Below, in pieces: positions 27,178 through 39,700 of a stretch of 56,490 nt of DNA. Below the pieces are notes generated by a model. It saw only the letters and a list, made by a program, of their open reading frames with translations. It made no database searches and had not been told where the DNA came from. The position numbers and the translations under genes are program-made. Each line of letters opens with the position of its first letter. Within the stretch, counting starts at the first letter, position 1. The DNA is from Saccoglossus kowalevskii. Taxonomy: Eukaryota > Hemichordata > Enteropneusta > Harrimaniidae. The stretch covers positions 28,027 through 84,516 of the forward strand of contig NW_003158732.1 in the NCBI RefSeq assembly GCF_000003605.2. The letters are read 5' to 3'.

Positions 27178-27617
27178 GAGAAATAAATAAATCTAAAAAG
27201 TCTTGTATTCATAGATCAGACTGAACTGATTGAATTGTTTTTACACATGATCAACAACTTTTGTTTTGGTACTGGCTCGCTGTGGCGACATCTCCACTTC
27301 TTGCAGAAGGCACCAAACCAAAGATTACTTATACATAGTTCAAGTAGAAAGTTCTGTATGCAGCATATCAAGGGATAAACTCTGCATGGTGAAACAAAAT
27401 CACGGTTCAAATCTATATGTAAGTAGAGTTAAGGAATATAGTACACATATATATAGATAGGAAACAATTTAATCCGATGATTTAGTGGTGCAACGCCAAA
27501 ATTTACCGAATACCCCGGTATTGCTTTGACTCATTGTGTTAAGCAACACAACAAGATTTTCACTCTCACCAACTACTGACTTGTGATAGATTGTTTGTTT
27601 GTTTGTTTGTTACAAAA
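27178..27617 (-). other. probable PAXIP1 3'UTR / downstream flank
   Basis: This follows the PAXIP1 stop codon on the minus strand. No canonical AATAAA was seen on the minus strand in this interval. An ATTAAA variant lies at 27473-27468, about 145 bases after the stop. The actual transcript end cannot be read from the DNA. Confidence 0.4.
27468..27473 (-). terminator. candidate polyadenylation signal (ATTAAA)
   Basis: ATTAAA, the commonest variant of AATAAA, lies on the minus strand about 145 bases after the PAXIP1 stop codon at 27618. It is the nearest such hexamer I found. Confidence 0.25.
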
Positions 27618-27712
27618 TTAGTATATTACAGCATTTAATAATAAAGGATATGACAAATAGTCTAATCTCTGTGTGAGGGCGCCAGTCAATATAAACTCAG
27701 CACTGTGGACAT
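27618..27712 (-). CDS. PAXIP1: PAXIP1 coding exon 16 (residues 926-956), last exon
   Basis: After the acceptor TTTCAG|AT, the split codon gives Asp, then VHSAEFILTGALTQRLDY. This matches the invariant family ending (DVHNAEFVLTGVLTQTLDY in vertebrates). It ends SYPLLLNAVIY and TAA at 27618, slightly longer and more hydrophobic than the vertebrate tail. The exon is short and open-frame searches miss it. Confidence 0.93.
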
Positions 27713-30700
27713 CTGAAAGAAACCAGCAAACCATACCACAATTGAACTAGAGCAAGATTTCATACTCATTAAGCTTGAGGGTGATTAGATATAAAGTTTC
27801 AACAGTTATTGTAACTACAAGAAATAGAGTTAATAACGGGGATGACAACAAGACAGACATTTTTATTTTTCGCATATAATTTTCCCTTCATTAACATTGA
27901 GGGCAAGAAAGGGAAAAATAATCAAGTAGATATTTATTATAGAACACTAGAATAGGGAGACCTGATTCGCTTTTCTGGGTAATCTGAACTGCCAGCACAT
28001 AAAATATCTAACTCACCGACGTTATTCCTGATGAAGTCTCGACACAGGGGTATGTCAGAATCGCATGATATCACAACAAATAAAGGTCTTCCATTAGTAT
28101 CCTTCATGTTAGCGACAGATCTTAAAGACGGTTTCTTATCCAGCAAGATACCACCCCCGCACTCTACAATGTCTCGTACTTGATCTGCAGTCGGCTGTAC
28201 ACCAGGCGTTACATACAACGTCATTCCCTGAATAATTGTATTTACAGTAGAATATCAACTTCCTGATAATTTTATTAAACTCAACACGACTGAACTCACA
28301 AAGAAGGTTGGACATCAAAACATTTTTTTTAATTGCCAGCTTTATAATTACAACACTTCAAGTAAAACTCCTTGTGAATTATAAACACAATATTGACTCC
28401 ATTAGAACATTTTGATGTGAACTAAATATCACATTTGAATACTTTGCTAATAAATTGTGCATGCATAACTCGGACAGAGATAGAAGCAGAAGCAAATTAT
28501 TGTCATGGAGGAGGTGCCTCCTCACCCTCACCCACACCTACACCTACACCAGAGTACCCTCTAAGCAAACATGGCACTGACAACTTTCTCCAGGAAAGTC
28601 AAGTAAAATATCAATTTTGTTACCATATGACATTAAGCATAAACTTTCACAAATAAGGACATTTTACTGCGCAACATGATGAGGTCACTGAAATTAGATG
28701 AAATACTACCCTTTTCACATTCAGTAGATCATTGTATTGGGTGTCCTGTGACTCATCAATATTCACAAATCCAATATTTACCTTGTAAATATTGTCACTT
28801 TGAGGTTAATAATTAAACCTACAGTATTCACAGCATAAGAATGCAGCAAATAAGAACTCACTTGAAAGACTTTAATTTGAGCAGATCTCAGCAACGATTC
28901 AGACAACTTAAAGGAAAACTGTTCTTCAACTTCATTATCAATCAATGCAAAGTCCCTCTCATCTGTAATAACAAAAACAGAAATACAGCATAACTATTAC
29001 AACTTTATACATTGAACCTTACATTAACCCTTATCTGGTCAAGTCAATATAAAAGTACATAGGGCTGGCAGGCTATGGTTAAATAAACAAGCCATGCAAG
29101 GCACAGTCCCAGTTAGTTATCATATTTAAGATATATAGTTTTGTTTATAGTAATGTAGTTGGCACATAAACATGTCAGATATAGATCCAGAAGCTGATGC
29201 TTGATTATGATGATTTTTTAACATTAAAATAATTGACATTCAGTCATCTTGTATCTGTCCATATTGAGAGATATTGCTCTGGAGCAGCAATAATTAAAAT
29301 AAAATGGCCACCAGTCGGCCATTTTGAATTAGATCTAAAAAACAAAATGACATGCATCAGGGCCCCATAATGTCCAATATATATATACCAATTTTGAACA
29401 AAATCCATCTGTAAACAGCCAAGATCCGGTCTTGGAATGCCAGAAATGATCGATTTCAGTACAAAAATGGCCACCATTCAGCCATCTTAAATCAAATCTT
29501 GAAACAAATTTACGTGCATATGTATAATATTATGTCTGTGTGAAGTTTGAATGTAATCGGTCAAGGCATGTCATATAAGATATAGCAAGAAAGCTTTGCA
29601 AGAGTAAATACACAAGTCCATTTTGCACAAATAATACTTCATGTACTGTATTAATCTTAATGTCCCTTATAGAATAATATAACTTGAATCAACATATATA
29701 ACATATACAGCAACATATGTAAGCAAAATTTGGCAAGAAAAATATTAGCCAATATGTTCCCCAATTAATACTACATTATACTGTTACAGTATTAATCTCA
29801 ATGTACCTTATAAAATAATATAAGGTTATTACGAAGGTACCTCAAAGTATGCACGAAGACAGTACAGCTGCAGTATCGACCGACGCGTACGGAGGTCGAT
29901 GCGACAGCGTACTGTCTAAGTGCATACTTTGAGGTATCTTCGTAATAACCTTATTATTATACATCTTTTCCCTTCAAGGATACATCATGGAAATGCCGAA
30001 ATCCAAAAAGTTTAGAACAGAATCACCAAACTTCTTTGTATGGAGTCCGGTCAAATCTTGGTGGCAGCCATGTTTGTTTTTATTATTCGAGGACGCTTAC
30101 GCGCGTAATCATTCCATATTTGGAATTCGCATTTCCAAATATGGTAGTATGAAAATACCCGGTAAAATAACACAAAATTACGGCACGCTGTAACTTACGG
30201 CGTTACGGTGATGGATGTATAATAATATAAAATAATAATAAAGTTCCTAAATAATAGTGCAGTAATATATTTAAGCAAAATAAATTACTAGCCAGATTTG
30301 AAAAAGCGTGAAACGCTGCACTTTTTGATATATACTACACTTATTTATTTGACAATTTTTTAGAGCTGTTAGTTACTCACATCTGGTTGTCATTATCAGC
30401 AGTATAAAAGCATATCATGAAAATTGCACTTGCTAGTCACACTGAAATGGAACTTGGTTGTCATTTCATAAATTGCAGATGATCAGATAAAATTTGTTTA
30501 AGTTATTGTAACCACAAGAAAGTTTTAATACAGAGTCAATGATGACAACAACAACAAGGCCAGATATTTTCCCCTCATATAAATTGCCTTTCATCTACAA
30601 TGATACACACAAGGTAATAAAATAAAATAAATTCATGATTAATCTTTATAACCCTGAAACACACAATGTTTTGAATACACTATGATTTTCATTATCTGTG

Positions 30701-33700
30701 TAGATACAGACACATGCCCACATCAGTAGATACATACCAATCAGAGACTTGTGTTCATAACTCTTCTCAATCCAAGCAGTAGATACAATGTGCTTACAGA
30801 CTGATACACCAGCTAGAAATTTTGTTGTTCGTGTTATCCCTTTTGATACAAGATGGGTACAATTTTTAATATTGGGAGAAATCTGCCCTCCAAGTTCTTT
30901 TAATTTCTGTAAAAAAGCAGACAAATATGAAGTTCTGGTTTGTTAGTTTGAAGTGAGATTCATTATATAGAGCTGCATTGTTGTCAATTTCTTTATGTAT
31001 TTTATAATGTTCATCAAAAAATTTTTCCCCAAATGTTATTTTGATATTACAGGCTAATTACAGGCTGCTCATGCTGAAAATAACCAAGACTCGACTGACT
31101 GCTTCATATGGTGCGAAAAGTTGTTTTACTTTTCGACAATCCGTGGGATTTAAACATCACAAAAAGCTTTGACAGCTCAAAACCGCAAAATTAAATGTTT
31201 TTACAGTATTTTATGACATCATTAACAAGTCATTGAAAATGACACAGTCCCAGTTAAATTTTTGAAAGTTCTCTTTGTGCTCGTCATATTAAAGCGGAGG
31301 GGTTGTCGCGAACGTGTCCTTGAAACTTGAGTTCCAAGTGGCGTATACAACAGATTGTTTATTTACGTCAAAACACATGTTTCGTGTAGTAGTAATATGG
31401 CCAAAAATAAAAACGGCCGTTATTAGGCCATCTTTGATCTGATTATGAAACACACTGATATGTATGATGTATGTGCCAAATTTGAATGAAAATGGTACAT
31501 AAATTGTGAAAATATAGTAGTAAGGCCAAAAAATCAGATGGCTGCCAATCGGCCATCCTTGACCAGATTTTGAAACAAATAGTCATGGACATGCATCCTA
31601 ACATGTATAAAGTACATGTATGTGCCAAATTTGAATGAAAACTGACAGAGCACGTGCAAGATACGGTAGGAAAAAACAAAAAAACCAGATGCCTGCCAGT
31701 CGACCATCTTTGATCCAATTGCGAAATAAATCGTCATGGACATGTATCCTAACATGTATAATCTATGTACCAAGTTTGGATGAAAACTGACAAAGCATGT
31801 CTAAAATACAACATTTTCAAAAAACAAGATGGCTGCCAGTCGGCCATTTTGAATCGAATCGCTAAACCACTGCATGTGCATATATCCCACATAAAGTACT
31901 AGGCACATGCGAAGATTGAACGGAATCGGTCCAAGGGATTCTGAGATATGACTCCGAACGAACGCACGGATGCACAGACGCACGGACGGACGGAGACCGA
32001 ATTATAAGTCCCTGTTTTCGGACTTTGTCCGAGCGGGGACTAACAATTCTAATATTGTTTTTCTGCTTTGCATTTTTTATAAAGCAGTTCTGTCAAACAC
32101 AAAATAGTTACAAAACTTGTTTTAGCAACAAGTTCCAAATATTCAACAATTCTACTGTCACTTGTGAGCCTCATCAAGACATTTATAGAAATGAATAAAC
32201 AAACACATAAATTAACTAATTAATAAATAAATAAATAAATGAAAATATCACCTGCGTAAGATTCTCAACACCTACAACATCTATACCAGTAAAAAGCACT
32301 CTCGGTTCACAGACTGGAGATCCATCTTCTTTGCCATTTAATCTGTCAAACAAATACAACGTCATATTAGAACAACTTCCCTTGTTCACATTGATGCAGA
32401 AGCGCCATAACATAAAATCCTGTCACTGAACGACGTGTTGCATATTACGAACGTTGTACAGCCTTCATGCATACTTCACTGTATTCTTGTGATACTCTCA
32501 TAATACTGCAAATACTTTAAATGTTCCTGTAACTTGTCATCTAGCTTGAATTAGTTATTTCAAACATATATACTAGTATTCAAGTCAGACATGATTAACC
32601 TCCCCAATATGTAATTGTGTAGTGTTGTTGGTGATGAAACCTACATTGACATTTTGGCGAGATATTCAAGGTAATATTAGGTTAATTATATAATAATTTA
32701 GAATACAGTAGAACGTTGATTATCCGGACGTTGATTATCCGAAATGTTCAGTTATCCGAACCTACTGTGTGTCCCCCAAAGTTTGTATGCAGATCTGGCT
32801 GTGTTCGGTATAATACAAAAGTCAACTGTGAACAATAAATACTACAGTCGTCTTGTGTGATTTCCTGGTGCAATACTTTCAATAAAGCTGTTATCAACAT
32901 GTAATCCGACGTCTTTCATGTGTACGTTCATTGTTTACAGTGTCTGCGCAAACAATGAAACGAATTACAGTATCCAATAATTTCCTAAATTCAGACAAGC
33001 CTATTATGCAACGCCAGTGTTCCACTGTAAATAAAAAATGTCCTAAAAACACAAACTTCACATCAAATGTCTTCTCCACTGTTTACAGTCAGATCCTTAA
33101 CTTTACCAAGTTGTAAGTCACCGCAGTTCGGATACGTTTCCCGGGAAAACTGTACGGGGTTCCACTGCCGTCAAAGAAACTCAGCCATGAGCCGATCCCA
33201 TGTTTTTTTTCCGATTTTTAATTTTAATATCCAGTATCAGAAGTCACATTTTCAGAATAAAAAAAGAAAGAAAATAACTTCTGGGATGTCTTGCCACAGA
33301 AGCGACGCCATTTTAATAGTGCAGTGAAAAAGAGATTGACGAAACGACATAACCTTGATGTTCCTCTTTGATGGTTTATCAGCAGACAACGGCAACCAAT
33401 GACCACAGTCGGCGGGCCGTTTGATGGTTCACTGCGTCAAAGTGTTCATTTCCGGTGATCACAGTAGCCAACCTGGATTTTTACAACAATTTATTATGTC
33501 AATCGTTCTAGGTGTTAAAAACTTTGCTGAATCCAATAAAATCGGGACATCTTGCAGCAGTTTACCATTTGAAAATCCACGAGCAATCTGGTAACATCGA
33601 GCCGATTTATACACAGCGAATACGAAGCGACCTTTCACCTGTTTACTTTATCAGCGTCTTTTATCTAGCGTTGGCATGACTACCCCAGTGAAACACAAAC

Positions 33701-36700
33701 GCAGTGTGCTTGATTTGGACACGAAGGTGTCAATTATAAATCGACTAGAACGTGGGGAAACTGCAAGCAATCTATCTACTATCTATCTACTGTTGGTAAA
33801 TCGACGATATCCGATATCAAGGCAAAACAAAAGCTGGATTCAAGTGCAGGATTTAAACGAAAGATAATGAAAACAGCCAATGACGATCGTTTAGAGAAAT
33901 CAGTCTTCACTTGGTTTTTCCAAGAAAGAAGCAAAGGAACTTTATTATCGCTACATTTTACGGACATTTTGAAACATTTTTTAACATTCCAGCGTGCAAT
34001 TACAAAGTATTACTTTTTAAAATTGCAAATGATTAAATAAAAATGTGTTTAATGACGTACTCTACATGCGCTATTGTTTTATTTCATTACAGTCATGTGC
34101 GTTGGAATTTGTGTGTACACGAGCCTGTAAATTTGAGCACGCCCACACAAGATCGCATATCTGAACTGTTTGCATAACCGAACAAATCTATCTACTATCT
34201 ATCTACTGTTGGTAAATCGACGATATCCGATATCAAGGCAAAACAAAAGCTGGATTCAAGTGCAGGATTTAAACGAAAGATAATGAAAACAGCCAATGAC
34301 GATCGTTTAGAGAAATCAGTCTTCACTTGGTTTTTCCAAGAAAGAAGCAAAGGAACTTTATTATCGCTACATTTTACGGACATTTTGAAACATTTTTTAA
34401 CATTCCAGCGTGCAATTACAAAGTATTACTTTTTAAAATTGCAAATGATTAAATAAAAATGTGTTTAATGACGTACTCTACATGCGCTATTGTTTGATTT
34501 CATTACAGTCATGTGCGTTGGAATTTGTGTGTACACGAGCCTGTAAATTTGAGCACGCCCACACAAGATCGCATATCTGAACTGTTTGCATAACCGAACA
34601 AAAAGCATGTCCCCCTAACAGTACGGATAATCGACGTTCTACTGTACTTTATTTTTGCTTGGAATCAATTTTTGCTATTTCGCTGAAGGAATGATTCAGT
34701 GAAAATAAAATCCAACAAATATACCTTTTTTTTCTATATTTTAAATTAAACTTGTCAAAAATCAGTGAAAATAAATTCCATACAGAACATTCAAAAAGTC
34801 TTTTCAGCGAAAACTAATTCCAGCTAAAATAAATTATTTTACAGTATTTGAATATTGCCTCGATTCCTGGTACATGTTTTAACATTGCCAAGACATAATT
34901 CTAAACATTAACAAAATTGGTCTTATAAAAAATCTCTAATGCTCTGCCAATATAGGATTGAAAAAATCTGAAAATGGTTATGCAAATTAGGTTATTAATA
35001 TGCACAGGTTTCAACAAATCACTAAAAAGGGTTACCGATTATTCCATAACATGTATGTACCAAGTGAAATTTGATTAGTGGTTCATGAGATATTGGTTGA
35101 CTAAATTGAACAGTTATTATACAAATAAGGTATAATTACGCACAGATATCAACCTAAACCTAATCAGAATTGAACTTGATCCCAGAGCATACACTTTAAA
35201 TATTTTTTGAAGACCGTGGGGTTCTCCCCAGGACTGTTCCCAACTGTTTCATTTCAGATAAACAATAGAGCCAATTTACCAATGAATACAATAAAGGGGA
35301 TTAACATATTGTTGTTATGCAAATTAGCCAATACTCAATTCTATATTTCTGGGGGGAACACTTGACTGTCACAACATACCGTGATCTCTTAGCAGGGTTT
35401 TCAATCTCATCAACGGCATTTCTACCACTTCCATTCATTTCATGATTTGCGTTGTTGGCACTTCTGATATCATCTGATCCTTTTAAATTTGTACTTGGTT
35501 TGAAATTCTGCAATAAGATTAAGATAAGAACAGTGTACACCATTACTGTTTATCTGGTCAAGTCAATGTAAAAGTACATTGGGCTGGCAGGACAATGGTT
35601 AATCTTTTCCTATTAGACATTTTCTGCATTCTTTTCTTATATTCTTTAATATTTCTGGAAGTGAACCCTAATTTTGGAGCCAACAGACAATATTGTAATC
35701 AATTTTCAGTTTTTACTGGAAAAATAATTTGGAAAGAGCGTTCAGACTAAACGGGACTATTTTGTGAATTTGTGATGAAAAGAGGAAACTGGTGGTGAAA
35801 AGGTTGATCTAAATTATTTAACACAAAAATTTCTGTAATAACATAAGATGGAGTGATTATGGTCGTCCAAATAGACAACACTGGCTGTTGTAGCCATCAG
35901 TCATTTAAACAAGCAGCCTCTCGGCTAAGATAGCTCTACTGTTAGTTTTCAAGAAGAAGTCGAAAAAGTTGATGCGAACACTGGAGTACAACAACTAACA
36001 CGATGAGCTCTGCTCGATGAAGTCAGCAGCGGAGCTAATAAACAATATTTTAAATTGACAGACAACCATAAATATCTCATTATTTTCCCGACCAATACCA
36101 TGTCAAATGTACAAGTTAGTGATCCACAACAAAATAATCAAACCTCCATGTAAAGACCATGGATGGTCATACTCATGACCGTTTAACTTAAAGGCCGGTA
36201 GTGGTCGTGCAAAGCATGCGCGAGATATATGGGTCTCATACATGTATAAACACAGATGGCGACTTTTACTGTTATGCAGATCAACGAGTACCAACTGAGA
36301 CGTTTCCAAGCTTTAACTAGGTATTTTTTAGGCGAGTGGAAGGTATCGAAAGAGTCACAGGCGGTTATCGGTGCAAGTCGCGCCCAGGCCAACCCTCATA
36401 CTTGTGATATTCATTTGAAGAGCGCATTGGATTGTGGGAAAATCAATGTTTATCAACACAAATAATGCACACATGTGGCGCAACAACTACCACCCTTTAA
36501 ATTAGGATGATATGACTGTCATTTGATAGCATATGATCAAACAAAACATAACTAAATTGAAAGATATCTAGTATTGCTTTGGAAAAATTTTTGGTGTTCG
36601 GAAACATGTCACTTTGTCATGTTGAGCTAAATAATTACAATACTGGTTGTCGCTGAAGGAATGATTCAGTGAAAATAAAATTCTGCGAATATATCTTTTT

Positions 36701-39700
36701 TTCTATATTTTACATTCAACTTGTGAAAAATCAGTGAAAACAAATAACACCCAAAATGTCTTTTCAGCTAAAATAAATTCCAGCTAAAATAAAGTATTTT
36801 ACAGTACACATTTCTAAACACGAGTGATGAAGGAGCCCTTTTGCCACACAAATGCGTACATGTACTTATACATGCACAGGTACACCTACCTTCAGTGCAG
36901 CTTGTGATATCTTCAGTGGTGATGTCCAAGGACCTGTGATAAAACAATATAGATCACAACTTTAAAACGAAACATTTTTCAGAAGACAAATTAATGCTAG
37001 CCAGCCAACTGTTTCTTTTTGAAGTTGTTCTCATCAGGGACTTTAACTGGGCATCATTATCTTAACAGTTTCAAAAGCTTTCGTGATATTATCCTGGAAT
37101 AGGTGATAACGATCCAACAAAATGAACTACCCATTTTTTGTGTTCAAATTGACTACACATGTACATGTTGCTATGCGCAGTATGAAACCTACCGTATATA
37201 AAGTAGAAAGCACACTAATTGCGATGATAATACTCACCAACTCGACATAATACCCACCAACTCGACATAACGCCCTAGTACTCTACATAACTCCCAACTA
37301 CTCGACATAATGCCCACTTACTCGACATAATGCCCAACTACTCGACATAATGCCCAACTACTCGACATAATGCCCAACTACTCGACATAATGCCCAACTA
37401 CTCGACATAATGCCCACCTACTCGACATAATGCCCACCTACTCGACATAATGCCCACCTACTCGACATAATGCCCACCTACTCGACATAATGCCCACCTA
37501 CTCGACATAATGCCCACCTACTCGACATAATGCCCACCTACTCGACATAATGCCCACCTACTCGACATAATGCCCACCTACTCGACATAATGCCCACCTA
37601 CTCGACATAATGCCCACCTACTCGACATAATGCCCACCTACTCGACATAATGCCCACCTACTCGACATAATGCCCACCTACTCGACATACTGCCCACCTA
37701 CTCGACATACTGCCCACCTACTCGACATAATGCCCACCTACTCGACATAATGCCCACCTACTCGACATCAGATTGGACACTACAAGTAAGTGTGATTCAT
37801 AGCACATACACATAAACTAATTGAAACGAACAAACAAATAAACACATACCCATGAGAGGATTATTGAAAAAGTAATCAAGTTTGAGTGGTTCATCTTGGT
37901 CATACATTTGAAACCGGGGCACTCCCATGTTGCGTAGAGCATCAATATATCCCAGCGCTATGTCACTCAGCCACTGGGCATTGACGATGTTTGTTCTCCA
38001 TTCTTTGGCCTTCTCATACTTCGCACCTTCAAGTCGATTACAAACGAGTACGGTATTGCCTTTGGTAAAATTTCCAGTGTATCGTGCACCTATTATTTCT
38101 ATGAGAATCTTAATGTCATTCCTCTCTCTACCTTCAAACCCAGTAACCGCCATGACCTATATGGCAGAACACAAAAGACAAAACTAATATATCAAGTGGT
38201 CATCTTATACCATAATCCCTGAGTTGCAATAGATGGCACCCTCTCAACAGCTAGATGCAACCCAGCGGTAATCCTATTTTTACTTGCAAATGATTTAAGT
38301 ATGTCAGTATATAGCATATATGTTATGCTTCAGTGTTCACAGTTCGATGATTGCCACTACAATTTGATACTACCGTACATGTTCGACTCAGCGCCCATGT
38401 TCAACTAAGCGTCCATCCCCCACTTCTGAAGTATTTCTGATGTCAGGTTCACGTTTGGCTTGGCGTCCACCCCTTCCAAAATGCTTCAAATTTGACTGTC
38501 TAATCGGTAAACCTTGTCTTTGACTGTTACAGCCCTGAACCATGGTAAATACTTCATTCCATTTTCAGTTTAGTTTTTGAGAAAAAAATCATGCCATTTT
38601 TTGCCAAAATTAATTCCAACAAATAGTACTTCGACATTGATATTTCACTTCCGCATTGCATTGCCAGAACACCTTTGAGAATTCCTGGAAAATTGCGTTA
38701 ATACAACACATTCTGATTGGTTGATAACAGACATGACCCATTAGGTCAAAGGACGTTGTTGTTGGTCAAATCATGCGGGAAAACATCATGGCAGAAATTG
38801 CTTTGCATCAACATTTTGCGTACAATCAAAAATATTCAAAGAAGATAAATGATCGTTTTCTTACAGACCCTAATAAATTTACACAGTAAATTCTGATGGT
38901 ATGTAACTAATCATGTAATAAAATGTGCATATTTTTTTGATCATTTCTGTTTCGTCATTGTAAATGTGATGTGGAAATCAATGACAATGCAACTCATTTT
39001 GCAATTTAATTTTAATTTCACCAAAAAAGACGTACTGTTCCTCATAATCTGATACATGGTGGTGAACAAAAATTGTCTTTTGGCCAATTTTCTAAGTAGG
39101 GTGCTTGACTATAAAGCGTACCCCCCTAAAAAACATGATAAGCTGAGTACTGTGTGGGTTGAGTCAGATGAGTATGGTAATGAAACAGAAAATGTTTTAT
39201 AAAAAAAAGAACTCATAGATTGACAGTTATTGTCGCTTTAAATAATTTGAACTTTCGGAACATTCATATTTACACATAGCTGTACGCTTTATTATTTAGC
39301 TGTAATCATTGTCAATTTGCATATTTAATAACAATTGTCAAGATGACCAGGGAAAATATATTAACATGGAGTTACTAAAACCTTACAACACAAACCAAAA
39401 CATGAGGGGAATATAACACATTGTTTTGAATGAAGGTCAAAGTTCAAGACTAAGACTTACATGATCTTTAGATGGAGAAGGATGTACTGGGTATACAGTT
39501 GGAAGATGTAGCGCCCTCCATGGTGGGGACATCTTTTTTTCAGCCACACAGTCATTCAACCAGTGTCCGGTCACTACTCGTTTACCATCTTTCACTGCCT
39601 GTAATCAACAATACAATTACATACAATAATGTAAACAATTTTATTATTATCAATATCAATTTCTGAAATTTAATAATTTGTGAGGCATTCAAGAATGAAC

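Larger units (their letters stand above)
32706..34644 (+). mobile_element. pogo/Tigger-like DNA transposon, decayed
   Basis: Terminal inverted repeats CAGTAGAACGTTGATTATCC (left) and its near-complement ending ...ATCGACGTTCTACTG (right) are flanked by TA on both sides, as expected for the Tc1/mariner/pogo group. Inside, from the ATG at 33676, the plus strand encodes the N-terminal CENP-B-type helix-turn-helix (KRSVLDLDTKVSIINRLE, ASNLST). After a small frameshift the sequence continues VGKSTISDIKAKQK. The DDE catalytic domain is absent, so it is non-autonomous. It lies in PAXIP1 intron 11. Confidence 0.85.

Noticed and set aside
26777-27212. Three overlapping minus-strand frames with Phe-Cys-Cys-Lys-Met repeats
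   Set aside because: They are readouts of the 20-bp minisatellite in its three frames, with no splice or start context.
37241-37770. Regular short repeats resembling a CRISPR array
   Set aside because: Units are contiguous without unique spacers, and the DNA is animal; it is a minisatellite.
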